From: DASYAN01 sp036501345
GTDB taxonomy: Bacteria > Chloroflexota > Ktedonobacteria > Ktedonobacterales > Ktedonobacteraceae
Assembly (NCBI GenBank): GCA_036501345.1
Contig: DASYAN010000529.1
Location: 1-15,581, forward strand
Reading direction: 5' to 3'
Length of the DNA: 15,581 bases
Part shown: in pieces, positions 7,054 to 13,695 of the stretch
Numbering within the stretch: position 1 is the stretch's first letter
Layout of the letters: each line of letters starts with the position of its first letter
Position numbers and translations under genes: made by a program
Notes under the pieces: generated by a model
Told to the model about the DNA's origin: nothing
What the model saw: only the letters and a program-made list of their open reading frames with translations
Database searches by the model: none

Positions 7054-7650
7054 CTAAGCAAAGAACTGCTCAACTTTCACAGGCAAATCTGCTAGCACTC
7101 GTGATGGAAGTGTAGTCTGACCACTGAAGACACCAAGCGAGATGTACACACCATTTTCCAATACTAACAGCTCAACCGTCTGAGCTTCAGGATTGACTAC
7201 CCAATATTCAGGTATTCTTGCACTTGTGTAGGCATCCAGTTTGGTACGTAAATCGTGACGAGCTGTACTTGGTGAAGCAACCTCAACGACTAAGTCTGGG
7301 GCTCCAATGATACGAGATTTCGTTATGCGATCAAAATGCTCATTTAGTAGTACAAACACATCTGGCTGAACTCCATTCCCATAACTCAATTCTACATCCA
7401 GAGGTGTTATAAATGCTCTTCCTAGCCCGCGTGTGTCTAAAGTATTGGATAAGTGGATAGCAATTTTGAGAGCAATATTTTGGTGCCAAACATTAGGGGA
7501 GGGCGACATATACAAAACTCTATTCACCACTTCATAGCGATGCCCATCCTCTGGTATCGCCGCATAATCCTTATAGGTCCATCTCCCTTGCTGAGGGCCA
7601 GCAACCCAATCAGCTGGTACCACAACGGGCAATCTTTCAGCAGTTACCAT
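7054..7650 (-). CDS. Uma2 family (DUF820) putative endonuclease
   Basis: A 198-residue protein of the Uma2/DUF820 family, which has a PD-(D/E)xK restriction-endonuclease-like fold; the biological target of the family is unknown. Visible motifs: the N-terminal GHRYEVVNRVLYMSPSP segment (from about 36), the acidic residue of QPDVFVL (D97), E123 in PDLVVEVASPST, and D133 and K137 in RHDLRTKLDAY, followed by IPEYWVVNPE. All the expected catalytic positions are kept, so it is probably active. The start ATG 7650 follows AGAAAGG by ten bases. It is flanked by its own promoter-like element and by other minus-strand genes; no partner gene is apparent. Such genes are typically numerous in Chloroflexota and cyanobacteria. 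Confidence 0.93.
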   Translation of the reverse strand: MVTAERLPVVVPADWVAGPQQGRWTYKDYAAIPEDGHRYEVVNRVLYMSPSPNVWHQNIALKIAIHLSNTLDTRGLGRAFITPLDVELSYGNGVQPDVFVLLNEHFDRITKSRIIGAPDLVVEVASPSTARHDLRTKLDAYTSARIPEYWVVNPEAQTVELLVLENGVYISLGVFSGQTTLPSRVLADLPVKVEQFFA

Positions 7651-7696
7651 AGAAACTGTGCCTTTCTGAACAGGTAGAACAAATCACCTTATTATG

Positions 7697-7705
7697 AGTA
7701 TACCA
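7697..7705 (-). promoter_or_regulatory. Extended -10 promoter candidate for the Uma2 gene
   Basis: TGG followed by TATACT on the minus strand (TATACT at 7702-7697), about 47 bases before the start codon. No -35 at normal spacing. The surroundings also carry AACAAATC/GATTTGTT as an 8-base inverted repeat (7679-7686 and 7733-7740). Confidence 0.4.
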
Positions 7706-7754
7706 TATTTGAGGCTCTATTAGTACAAAACTAGATTTGTTAGAAGTACTATAA

Positions 7755-7786
7755 GCTGGGTCTTTTGAGGAATGGCTCATCCCAGC
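7755..7786 (-). terminator. Hairpin over the stop codon of the 7777-9033 gene
   Basis: GCTGGG pairs with CCCAGC (7755-7760 with 7781-7786), and an inner GAG/CTC pairing is possible; on the minus strand TTATAGTACTTCT follows. The upstream arm lies in the last codons of the gene. Confidence 0.4.
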
Positions 7787-9033
7787 AAAACATTAGTGAG
7801 TAAAAGCAGACCAGTATTCTTACTCTTATCCGACGGGATATCTTCAATCAGCAGCAGTCCTGGCTGATTGGGTATTGGGTTGCTATAAGAGATAGTGGCT
7901 GTGTAGTGCCCATTGGCTCTAGCCGTCAAGGCTGGAAGTGTTGGATGTTTTGGCTGTACTGACTTAGGTAAGAGTGTCAAGGTATGGTCAAAGAGTTGTA
8001 TGTCGATGTGTCCAGTAATATGCTTGATAGTTCCCTGTATACTCATGGGCGAAGCAATCGGAATTGCTACTGGGGCTGGGTCGATTGTAATACCTCCCGT
8101 GTGAGCATCTGTGACGAACCAGAGTCCGTTGCTTGTATGCTGTATGAGTCGGTTAAGGGAGACGGTAACCTCTAAGCGTGGTTTGTCGTGTACAAGTAGA
8201 ACATGAGCTGTAGTATTGTTCCTGTCTTGTAAGGTCACATGTATTTTACTTGCGGGCCAGCGAAAGAGATCCTGGGCCATTTCTTTGGCTGTTGTGAGAG
8301 GATCAATCCCGGGAGGCGTTTGCCCCTGATTCGCCTCGTCTTGAAGTTCTTCTGCTTCGCTGCGGCTAGTTACCGGATAGAGTCCTGGGAAGGCCGTCTG
8401 GACCAATGCTCCTTTGATCCAGCAATATTCGTGGTAAACGTTCTCTTGCAGGGGCAGTAGTTGGGTGTCGGCATCTGGGTCTAAGCTGCTATCTAGTTGA
8501 CTGATGCTCAATGTGTGGGCCTGTGTGATAACTGCTGTACCCTCTATTAGCCCCTGTTGCTTAAACAGTAATGCCAGCTTAGGCCTAGTATGGTGCATTG
8601 AGCACCCATAGATATAGACATCCAACAGTTGCTGAGCGCCAGTATCAGCTACTTGCACCATTGCTGCTGGTTGCTCTCCCGTCAGTTCGTTAACCAGCTG
8701 CACGGCAATTATGTGTTGTGTCCTCGTTAGTCGCGGTATGCTCTTCGTATAGTCATTAGTGCGGATGAGCTGAGAACAATTGTTTAGTGCATTGGCAGGA
8801 AAGTTTATATTGATAGCGGCAGTAAAGTGGAGAAGTGTCATCATTGCCAACAGGGTCAGGAGAATAGTTAACAATGGTGGGCCCTGCCACTGCTTATGTG
8901 GAGCAGATATTTGTGGTTTCTGATCGGCTTGAGATTGTGAGGTAGGGCTCCCCATAGCAATGGTACATTTCTTTCTATGCCTACAGTGGTTAGCGGAAGT
9001 ATTGAGCCTCCATAGTAGAGAAGCCAATGACAT
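7777..9033 (-). CDS. Single-pass membrane protein with possible Ig-like C-terminal domain
   Basis: I do not recognise this 418-residue protein. From the ATG at 9033 it has a short basic, Gln-rich N-terminus, one hydrophobic segment (about 53-73, LLTILLTLLAMMTLLHF) and a large outside part of about 340 residues. The final 100 residues (IASPMSIQGTIKHITGHIDI onward, with alternating strands and a closing hydrophobic strand) recall the Gmad2 Ig-like domain of exported Firmicutes/Chloroflexota proteins, but this is a weak resemblance. An alternative start is Met27 (8955); neither start has a strong ribosome site, and the membrane segment is kept either way. It lies 100 bases after the tail-anchored zinc-ribbon gene on the same strand, possibly co-transcribed with it. 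Confidence 0.8.
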   Translation of the reverse strand: MSLASLLWRLNTSANHCRHRKKCTIAMGSPTSQSQADQKPQISAPHKQWQGPPLLTILLTLLAMMTLLHFTAAININFPANALNNCSQLIRTNDYTKSIPRLTRTQHIIAVQLVNELTGEQPAAMVQVADTGAQQLLDVYIYGCSMHHTRPKLALLFKQQGLIEGTAVITQAHTLSISQLDSSLDPDADTQLLPLQENVYHEYCWIKGALVQTAFPGLYPVTSRSEAEELQDEANQGQTPPGIDPLTTAKEMAQDLFRWPASKIHVTLQDRNNTTAHVLLVHDKPRLEVTVSLNRLIQHTSNGLWFVTDAHTGGITIDPAPVAIPIASPMSIQGTIKHITGHIDIQLFDHTLTLLPKSVQPKHPTLPALTARANGHYTATISYSNPIPNQPGLLLIEDIPSDKSKNTGLLLLTNVLLG

Positions 9034-9133
9034 CTATGAGGCTTCAATCTTTCTGAAGACTGCTGGTGATGTCGCTTCTTTTTCTATTCTACTCATGCGG
9101 TGAAATGCTCAAACGCCTCTATGCTTCAGTCTA

Positions 9134-9697
9134 CTAAATCGCGCCGCTTTGCTGCATAATGAACAAAATGACGGAACTCAGTATCAAGAGCACGCCGAAC
9201 AAAACGATAATCAGGCCAGCAACGCGCAGTGTAGGGTTGCCACTGCTAGTGCTGGTGTTTTGTTGTGGTGGGTAGCCTATCTGGTTAGTTATACCAGGGG
9301 AGGACATGCCCCCAGGTGCATAGGTACCTCCAGGCATACTGTAATTGGGATAGCTTGCCTGTTGAGTAGGATAGTGGCCGCCAGCAGGATACTGTGTCCC
9401 CATAGTCTGTCCGGGGGGCACATTGGTATTATAGGTAGGTGCCTCCATCATACTCGTGGCATCCTGAGGATTGTAGTTACTGGTTGTCGTTCCTGGTCTC
9501 AATATAAGTGGCTGTGGAGGCGTACCTGGCATCGATCCTGCCTGGGAGAGGTTGGGAATTGATTGCCCTGCAATTGTATGATCATTTACATGCAAAGCAT
9601 CCTCAGCTGCCTTTGACTCTTCAACTGTTGCTCCACAGCGGGGGCAGCGTACAGCTCCTGGCGCCAGTTGTAGCCCACATTGACCGCAGAAAATCAT
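9134..9697 (-). CDS. Zinc-ribbon protein with Pro/Gln/Tyr-rich linker and C-terminal membrane anchor
   Basis: A 187-residue protein in three parts. An N-terminal zinc ribbon (C4, C7, C18, C21; CGQCG and CPRCG) is of the kind found at the start of many membrane proteins of unknown function. A long linker (about 30-150) is rich in Pro, Gly, Tyr, Gln, Thr and Asn, with repeated NY, YP and PGG steps, and is probably disordered. A single C-terminal hydrophobic helix (about 156-180, VAGLIIVLFGVLLILSSVILF) would leave the ribbon in the cytoplasm as a tail-anchored protein. The start ATG 9697 follows AGGAG by five bases, a strong site. It is read from the element at 9745-9753 and probably continues into the 7777-9033 gene. 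Function unknown. Confidence 0.88.
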   Translation of the reverse strand: MIFCGQCGLQLAPGAVRCPRCGATVEESKAAEDALHVNDHTIAGQSIPNLSQAGSMPGTPPQPLILRPGTTTSNYNPQDATSMMEAPTYNTNVPPGQTMGTQYPAGGHYPTQQASYPNYSMPGGTYAPGGMSSPGITNQIGYPPQQNTSTSSGNPTLRVAGLIIVLFGVLLILSSVILFIMQQSGAI

Positions 9698-9744
9698 ATA
9701 AGCTCCTAAATAATTCGGCTATTGAAAATATATTTGAGGCTATT

Positions 9745-9753
9745 ATTGTAGCA
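9745..9753 (-). promoter_or_regulatory. Extended -10 promoter of the zinc-ribbon membrane protein gene
   Basis: TGC followed by TACAAT on the minus strand (TACAAT at 9750-9745). Expected start near 9738, leaving a leader of about 40 bases with the AGGAG site. A good -35 is lacking, as at prfB. Confidence 0.45.
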
Positions 9754-9996
9754 GATCGGTCATGGAAAATTCTAGTCTTGCCTAGAGAAATTTCTCAGAG
9801 AGCAGAGTCTTTCAAAAACTAGTATGAGTAAGAATTGTCCCTCTTTCTCCCTGGAGAAGCGTGTAAACGTCTACTACAATATACTCACGAGCATGCGTTC
9901 CCTCAAGCAAGAAGGCTGTCTTATTGTTAGTGTATGACTAATTCTAGATAGTAAATCCTCTAAAGGCTAACCATTTCTAGGGAGGAAGTCAGGAAA
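9754..9996. other. Divergent intergenic region
   Basis: No gene. It holds a perfect 12-base palindrome, GAGAAATTTCTC (9785-9796), placed between two divergent genes and therefore a possible operator. A weak TTGTTA (9924-9929) and GATAGT (9947-9952) pair, 17 bases apart, could serve the plus-strand lipoprotein gene; each matches only four of six consensus bases. Confidence 0.25.
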
Positions 9997-10506
9997 ATGG
10001 AATTCATACCATTGCGTGGACGTATTTTTCTGCTCGTAATGGTTTCTTTACTGATCATTATCTTCGCTATCATCAGTTGCAGAATAAATGGTAACAACGC
10101 CGCTAATACTACTGGGGACATTGAGACAGTTTCCGCTACTCCTACCCCTGACCTTAGGAATTTGGTAGTCAAGACGGTTGATACTAGTGTGTATGGAGTT
10201 CAAGAGACCATTCTGACAGATAAGGATGGGAGAACCCTCTACTATTCCAAGCAGGATAGATGGCATAAAGTCTCCTGTACTGGTGATTGTACATATGCTT
10301 GGATTCCGCTCCTTTTTAATGGAAAAGGTCCTATGACTGCTTCTACAAAATTGCCCGGTAAATTAACGACGGACAAGACTGTGAATGGCAATCAGGTGGC
10401 CTACAATGGTCATTATCTCTATACCTTTTCTGGTGACTCAACCCCTGGTGATATCCAAGGGCAGGAAAGAAATGATCGGTATGTGGTAACACCTAATCTA
10501 CGGTAG
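9997..10506 (+). CDS. Secreted-repeat lipoprotein (COG4315 / Lipoprotein_15 type)
   Basis: A 169-residue exported protein. A basic N-terminus and hydrophobic segment (11-27) end at IISC, a permissive lipobox, so Cys28 is probably lipid-modified. After a Thr/Pro linker come two copies of the repeat found in the COG4315 family of predicted lipoproteins. The first is DKDGRTLYYSKQD...SCTGDCTYAWIPLL with a Cys pair; the second is NGNQVAYNGHYLYTFSGD followed by GDIQGQ. The family's molecular role is unknown. The start ATG 9997 has GGAGG 11 bases upstream. It is followed by the WD40 gene after 112 bases on the same strand, possibly the same transcript. The family call is fairly safe. Confidence 0.88.
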   Translation: MEFIPLRGRIFLLVMVSLLIIIFAIISCRINGNNAANTTGDIETVSATPTPDLRNLVVKTVDTSVYGVQETILTDKDGRTLYYSKQDRWHKVSCTGDCTYAWIPLLFNGKGPMTASTKLPGKLTTDKTVNGNQVAYNGHYLYTFSGDSTPGDIQGQERNDRYVVTPNLR

Positions 10507-10534
10507 AGTAACAGTCAGCCAGTCAATGGGTCTC

Positions 10535-10561
10535 AGATCCTCTTCATTGCCAAGAAGATCT
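10535..10561 (+). other. Hairpin between the lipoprotein and WD40 genes
   Basis: AGATCCTCTT pairs with AAGAAGATCT (one mismatch) over a 7-base loop CATTGCC. No T tract follows, so it is more likely an mRNA processing or stability element than a terminator. Confidence 0.3.
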
Positions 10562-10618
10562 CAATCTCGCCGAAGTGCAAAATGGCCCTATTTAAATTTA
10601 ATTTGAAAGGCAGAAAGT

Positions 10619-11770
10619 ATGGCATCTGAACAGCATAAGAGCTCTTCTGGCACTTCTCTTAGTCAACTGCCAACAATTCCTGCAGAGGAAATCACACCGC
10701 TCTCAAGTGAAGATTCTCCACTAGCTGGGCAAGAATCTACCAAATTGTCTGAGCAGAGTAGCGTACTGCCAGCCAAGAGAATCTCTCGACGTACTGTAAT
10801 CAATGGTGCTGCACGAGCTACGACGGTAGCGCTTGTGGGCGCGGGTACTTTCTGGTTGACGACCCACCTATTGCAATCAACCCCTCAGGGCACATGCCTC
10901 CTAACCTATCGTGGTCATAGTGATGGTGTACGCTCTGCGAGGTGGTCGCCTGATGGGCAGCGTATCGCCTCCGGGTCAACCGATGGAACTGTGCAGGTAT
11001 GGAATGTCAACGATGGGGGTCGAATTCTCGCCTATCGTGGTCATAGTGATATAGTGTATTCAGTGGCTTGGTCGCCCGATGGCAAACGTATCGCCTCGGC
11101 ATCCTCGGACGACACGGTGCAGGTTTGGGATGCCAGTAATGGCAAGCAAAGCGTCACTTATACCGGTCATAGCGATGATGTGAACTCAGCAAATTGGTCG
11201 CCTGACGGCAAGCGTATTGCCTCGGGGTCTGAGGACAATACCGTGCAAGTTTGGGATGCCAGCAGTGGCCAACTACTCTTGACCTACAACGGTCATGATA
11301 ATGCTGTGAACTCAGTGAGGTGGTCACCAGATGGTCAGTATATTGCCTCGGGATCTGACGACCATACAGCACAGGTGTGGAATGCCAACAATGGCAAGCC
11401 TCTCATCACCTATCAAGGTCATATCCAGGAAGTGAAGTCGGTTGATTGGTCACCGGATGGCAAGCGTATCGCTTCGGGTTCTTGGGACAATACGGTGCAG
11501 GTATGGAATGCCAGTGATGGCAGCATGCCTTTTACCTATCGCGGTCATACTTACTATGTGGTCTGTGCGAGTTGGTCACCTGATAACAGTCGCATTGTCT
11601 CGGGTTCCTGGGATACTACAGCGCGGGTGTGGAATGCCCGTGATGGTAGCCAGCCTTTCACCTATCAGGGTCATAAAGATGTGGTGGTGTCATTGGCGTG
11701 GTCACCAGATGGCAAGCGTGTTGCCTCGGCATCCTATGATCATACAGTGCAGGTGTGGCAAGCTGTATAA
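10619..11770 (+). CDS. Tat-exported seven-bladed WD40 propeller protein
   Basis: A 383-residue protein. A Ser/Glu-rich N-terminus (1-54) leads to a twin-arginine motif, ISRRTVINGA (R57, R58), and a moderately hydrophobic helix (about 64-86), a typical Tat signal or anchor. The rest is seven WD40 units with the Gly-His pair at residues 99, 141, 183, 225, 267, 309 and 351, exactly 42 apart. Each has WSPDG (WSPDN in the sixth) and a closing VW, so a complete propeller closes on itself with no other domain. WD40 propellers are scaffolds for protein binding, and an exported one probably binds a surface or secreted partner. The start ATG 10619 is preceded by GAAAGG. It converges on the PQQ-like gene across a strong hairpin. 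Partner and role are unknown. Confidence 0.93.
   Translation: MASEQHKSSSGTSLSQLPTIPAEEITPLSSEDSPLAGQESTKLSEQSSVLPAKRISRRTVINGAARATTVALVGAGTFWLTTHLLQSTPQGTCLLTYRGHSDGVRSARWSPDGQRIASGSTDGTVQVWNVNDGGRILAYRGHSDIVYSVAWSPDGKRIASASSDDTVQVWDASNGKQSVTYTGHSDDVNSANWSPDGKRIASGSEDNTVQVWDASSGQLLLTYNGHDNAVNSVRWSPDGQYIASGSDDHTAQVWNANNGKPLITYQGHIQEVKSVDWSPDGKRIASGSWDNTVQVWNASDGSMPFTYRGHTYYVVCASWSPDNSRIVSGSWDTTARVWNARDGSQPFTYQGHKDVVVSLAWSPDGKRVASASYDHTVQVWQAV
10898..11767 (+). repeat. 126-base coding repeat, seven tandem WD40 units
   Basis: The DNA repeats with period 126 bases without a single length change; the GGTCAT coding Gly-His recurs at 10913, 11039, 11165, 11291, 11417, 11543 and 11669. Units 2, 3 and 5 share long near-identical stretches around GGCAAGCGTATCGCCTCGG. 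Confidence 0.92.
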
Positions 11771-11813
11771 AACACTGTAGGTCCTTTTTTACCAATAAAT
11801 GTACCAAAGATAT

Positions 11814-11838
11814 GAGGAAGAGTACTGTGCTCTTCCTC
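11814..11838. terminator. Shared terminator between WD40 and PQQ-like genes
   Basis: GAGGAAGAG (11814-11822) pairs perfectly with CTCTTCCTC (11830-11838) over a 7-base loop. It is 43 bases past one stop and 13 past the other, with TATTTAGACTTT on the plus side and ATATCTTTGG on the minus side. Confidence 0.6.
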
Positions 11839-11851
11839 CCCTATTTAGACT

Positions 11852-13381
11852 TTAAGAAATTGTTACAGCAGAAATCCCCGACATCGTACCAACGAAGATG
11901 AAACTCCCCGAGAGCGTGGGAGTGGCAAAACGCGAGGTGCCGCCGACGTCTACCTGTGCTTGCATCTTGCCAGTTTGGCTATTCAGTGCATAGAGGGTTG
12001 GCCCGCTAAGGCTATAGACAGTATGGCCACCAATAATGGGTGAGCCGTGTATCTTGCCGTCTGCCTGCCAACCACGCTTCATAGTGGCTCCTGTGATTGT
12101 CACTTGGAGGACTCCATTTGTGCAGGGCACGAAGATGACTTCACCCATTGTGGCAGCCCCACCAAATGCGTCGCAAAGATCCTGTTCCTGCAACTGACCT
12201 CCTACACCACCTAGTTTGTTTCCATCGAGCAAGTATCCTTTACCTGCCTTGCCATCAACAAAGATCTGATTATTGGGAAGCAGGACTGGACCCATTGAAC
12301 CAAGATCCTGATCTCCAGCGTTTTGCTTTCCCCAGTCTGTAGGAGCAAAACCATCTTCGAGTTGGAGTGTAGGCGAGAGGCGCAGAACGGAGTCACTATG
12401 GTCCCATGCTCCATTAGTTGCATCACCGTTACCCACGGCGATATAGAGATTGCCACTTGCATCAATTACAGGTCCCGAGGTGGCCCAGATTCCGGCTTCG
12501 CGGCTTGTTGGTACTCGATAGGAGAGTAGTGGTCCCTGCCCATTGGTTTGTAAGCCAACCACCGTGCCGATATAGTCACTACAGTCACCGGCTAGCCCAC
12601 CATAAGCGACATAGACCATATTGTTGGATAAGGCCAGTGCTGCACGTTGTTGGTGTGCTTTAGGATCCATGTCTGGTGAATCTGCGTTGTGCTGGAGCTT
12701 GATTGCTCCGGTCTGAACATCGAGACCTACCAGAATATGTTTGGGCCCCGTTACTTCGGCTACAGCAAAGACCAGCTTTGTGGCCGGATCATAGACGGGA
12801 GTTCCTGTAATGCCCAGCGGAAAGATATCCCCACATGGTAGATCCTTCTGGGATACTGGAGTACCAACGTTCTGCTGCCATTGTACCTTCCCTGTAGCTG
12901 CATCCAAGGAGTAGATCGTATCATTCTCGGTTGCCACAATGACGTCTCCACCAACCACCAGAGGTTCAGCATAGACAGCACCATCCAAGGATTTTTTCCA
13001 AGCTGAAGTAAGCTGTTGGGGATCAGGTGCCTTTGGATCGTAGCCAGTGCGTGCCAGATCGTGGTGAAACATCGTCGTCTCGGTAAAGGTGAGAGGTGGC
13101 TGTGCGGCAGGCGCAGAAGGCTGTCCCTGAGTATTGTTAGGTGGCGCTGTTACTCCCTGGGTAGCGTTAGGAGTCGCAAGATTTGAATTCTTGGATATAA
13201 TGAAAGCATTATATCCAATACATCCAAAAGCGGATAAGGCCAAAATAAGAAGTGCAAAAAGGATTCTTTTCATTCTTTCAGCGTGGCGGATATATCTCCG
13301 GATCTGGTCCGAGATATTAGGACATAGCGCCGTCTCCTTTCTTGAGCTGGCTTGAAAAGGATTTTTTAGCAGCCTGGGCAT
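11852..13381 (-). CDS. Exported PQQ-like beta-propeller (outer membrane/lipoprotein type)
   Basis: A 509-residue protein. After a hydrophobic export segment and a Pro/Thr/Asn/Gln-rich linker (to about 98), it holds one propeller of PQQ-type blades. The first blade shows LDAATGKVQW (159-168), and a late one YALNSQTGKMQ; GSPIIGGHTVYS and ATPTLSGSFIFVG are also blade strands. The N-terminal HHDLARTGYDP is common in this fold. No dehydrogenase active-site residues could be identified, so enzymatic activity is doubtful; such propellers often act as binding scaffolds. Two starts are possible. ATG 13381 gives a 36-residue basic cytoplasmic lead. Met37 (13273) gives a classical signal, MKRILFALLILALSAFGC, with a permissive lipobox at C54. 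Neither has a strong ribosome site. Confidence 0.88.
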   Translation of the reverse strand: MPRLLKNPFQASSRKETALCPNISDQIRRYIRHAERMKRILFALLILALSAFGCIGYNAFIISKNSNLATPNATQGVTAPPNNTQGQPSAPAAQPPLTFTETTMFHHDLARTGYDPKAPDPQQLTSAWKKSLDGAVYAEPLVVGGDVIVATENDTIYSLDAATGKVQWQQNVGTPVSQKDLPCGDIFPLGITGTPVYDPATKLVFAVAEVTGPKHILVGLDVQTGAIKLQHNADSPDMDPKAHQQRAALALSNNMVYVAYGGLAGDCSDYIGTVVGLQTNGQGPLLSYRVPTSREAGIWATSGPVIDASGNLYIAVGNGDATNGAWDHSDSVLRLSPTLQLEDGFAPTDWGKQNAGDQDLGSMGPVLLPNNQIFVDGKAGKGYLLDGNKLGGVGGQLQEQDLCDAFGGAATMGEVIFVPCTNGVLQVTITGATMKRGWQADGKIHGSPIIGGHTVYSLSGPTLYALNSQTGKMQAQVDVGGTSRFATPTLSGSFIFVGTMSGISAVTIS

Positions 13382-13556
13382 AAAGACCTGAAGAGGATAC
13401 CTAGTCAGTAATTTTAGTGGTTTATGCTCAGATCTATAAGCTGTACTATAGAATATATCTCAATTGAATAATTTCTTCTAGAGGGATAGAGCCCCAAAAT
13501 TTCTTCGGTGTGCTGCGTTACTGTAATGCATCCTCTATTGGCTACTCTGAATGAGA

Positions 13557-13583
13557 AGGAGAGGAATAATATGTTCCTCTCCT
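13557..13583 (-). terminator. Perfect hairpin downstream of the cupredoxin-like gene
   Basis: AGGAGAGGAA (13557-13566) pairs with TTCCTCTCCT (13574-13583), ten perfect base pairs over a 7-base loop; on the minus strand TCTCATTC follows. It lies about 110 bases past the stop codon, but only about 10 if the inserted element at 13594-13694 is removed, which is where a terminator would normally be. Confidence 0.6.
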
Positions 13584-13593
13584 GGTTTCTTAG

Positions 13594-13694
13594 TGGTGCA
13601 TCCGGCAGTTTGGCTCGACAAGAAAGGCTCCTCAATGAGCTTGTCTTCTACTCTCTGGATAGGCAAGCTCGGAACGCTCTTAGCGAATGCACCA
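13594..13694. mobile_element. MITE-like 101-base element at the stop codon of the cupredoxin-like gene
   Basis: The ends TGGTGCAT (13594-13601) and ATGCACCA (13687-13694) are perfect inverted repeats; the match continues for CG after one mismatch. CTTAG directly repeats on both sides (13589-13593 and 13695-13699), as a target-site duplication would. The interior has no plausible gene but contains inverted pairs such as GAGCTTG/CAAGCTC. The short length and absence of a transposase fit a non-autonomous element mobilised in trans. Alternatively it is simply a long-looped hairpin. Confidence 0.5.
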
Positions 13695-13695
13695 C

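Noticed and set aside
9149..9562. 137-codon plus-strand frame opposite the zinc-ribbon gene
   Set aside because: The minus strand encodes clear CxxC motifs, a membrane helix and a strong ribosome site; the plus frame shows none.
10898..11767. Tandem repeat as a CRISPR or satellite array
   Set aside because: The period is exactly 126 coding bases and each unit translates to a WD40 blade.
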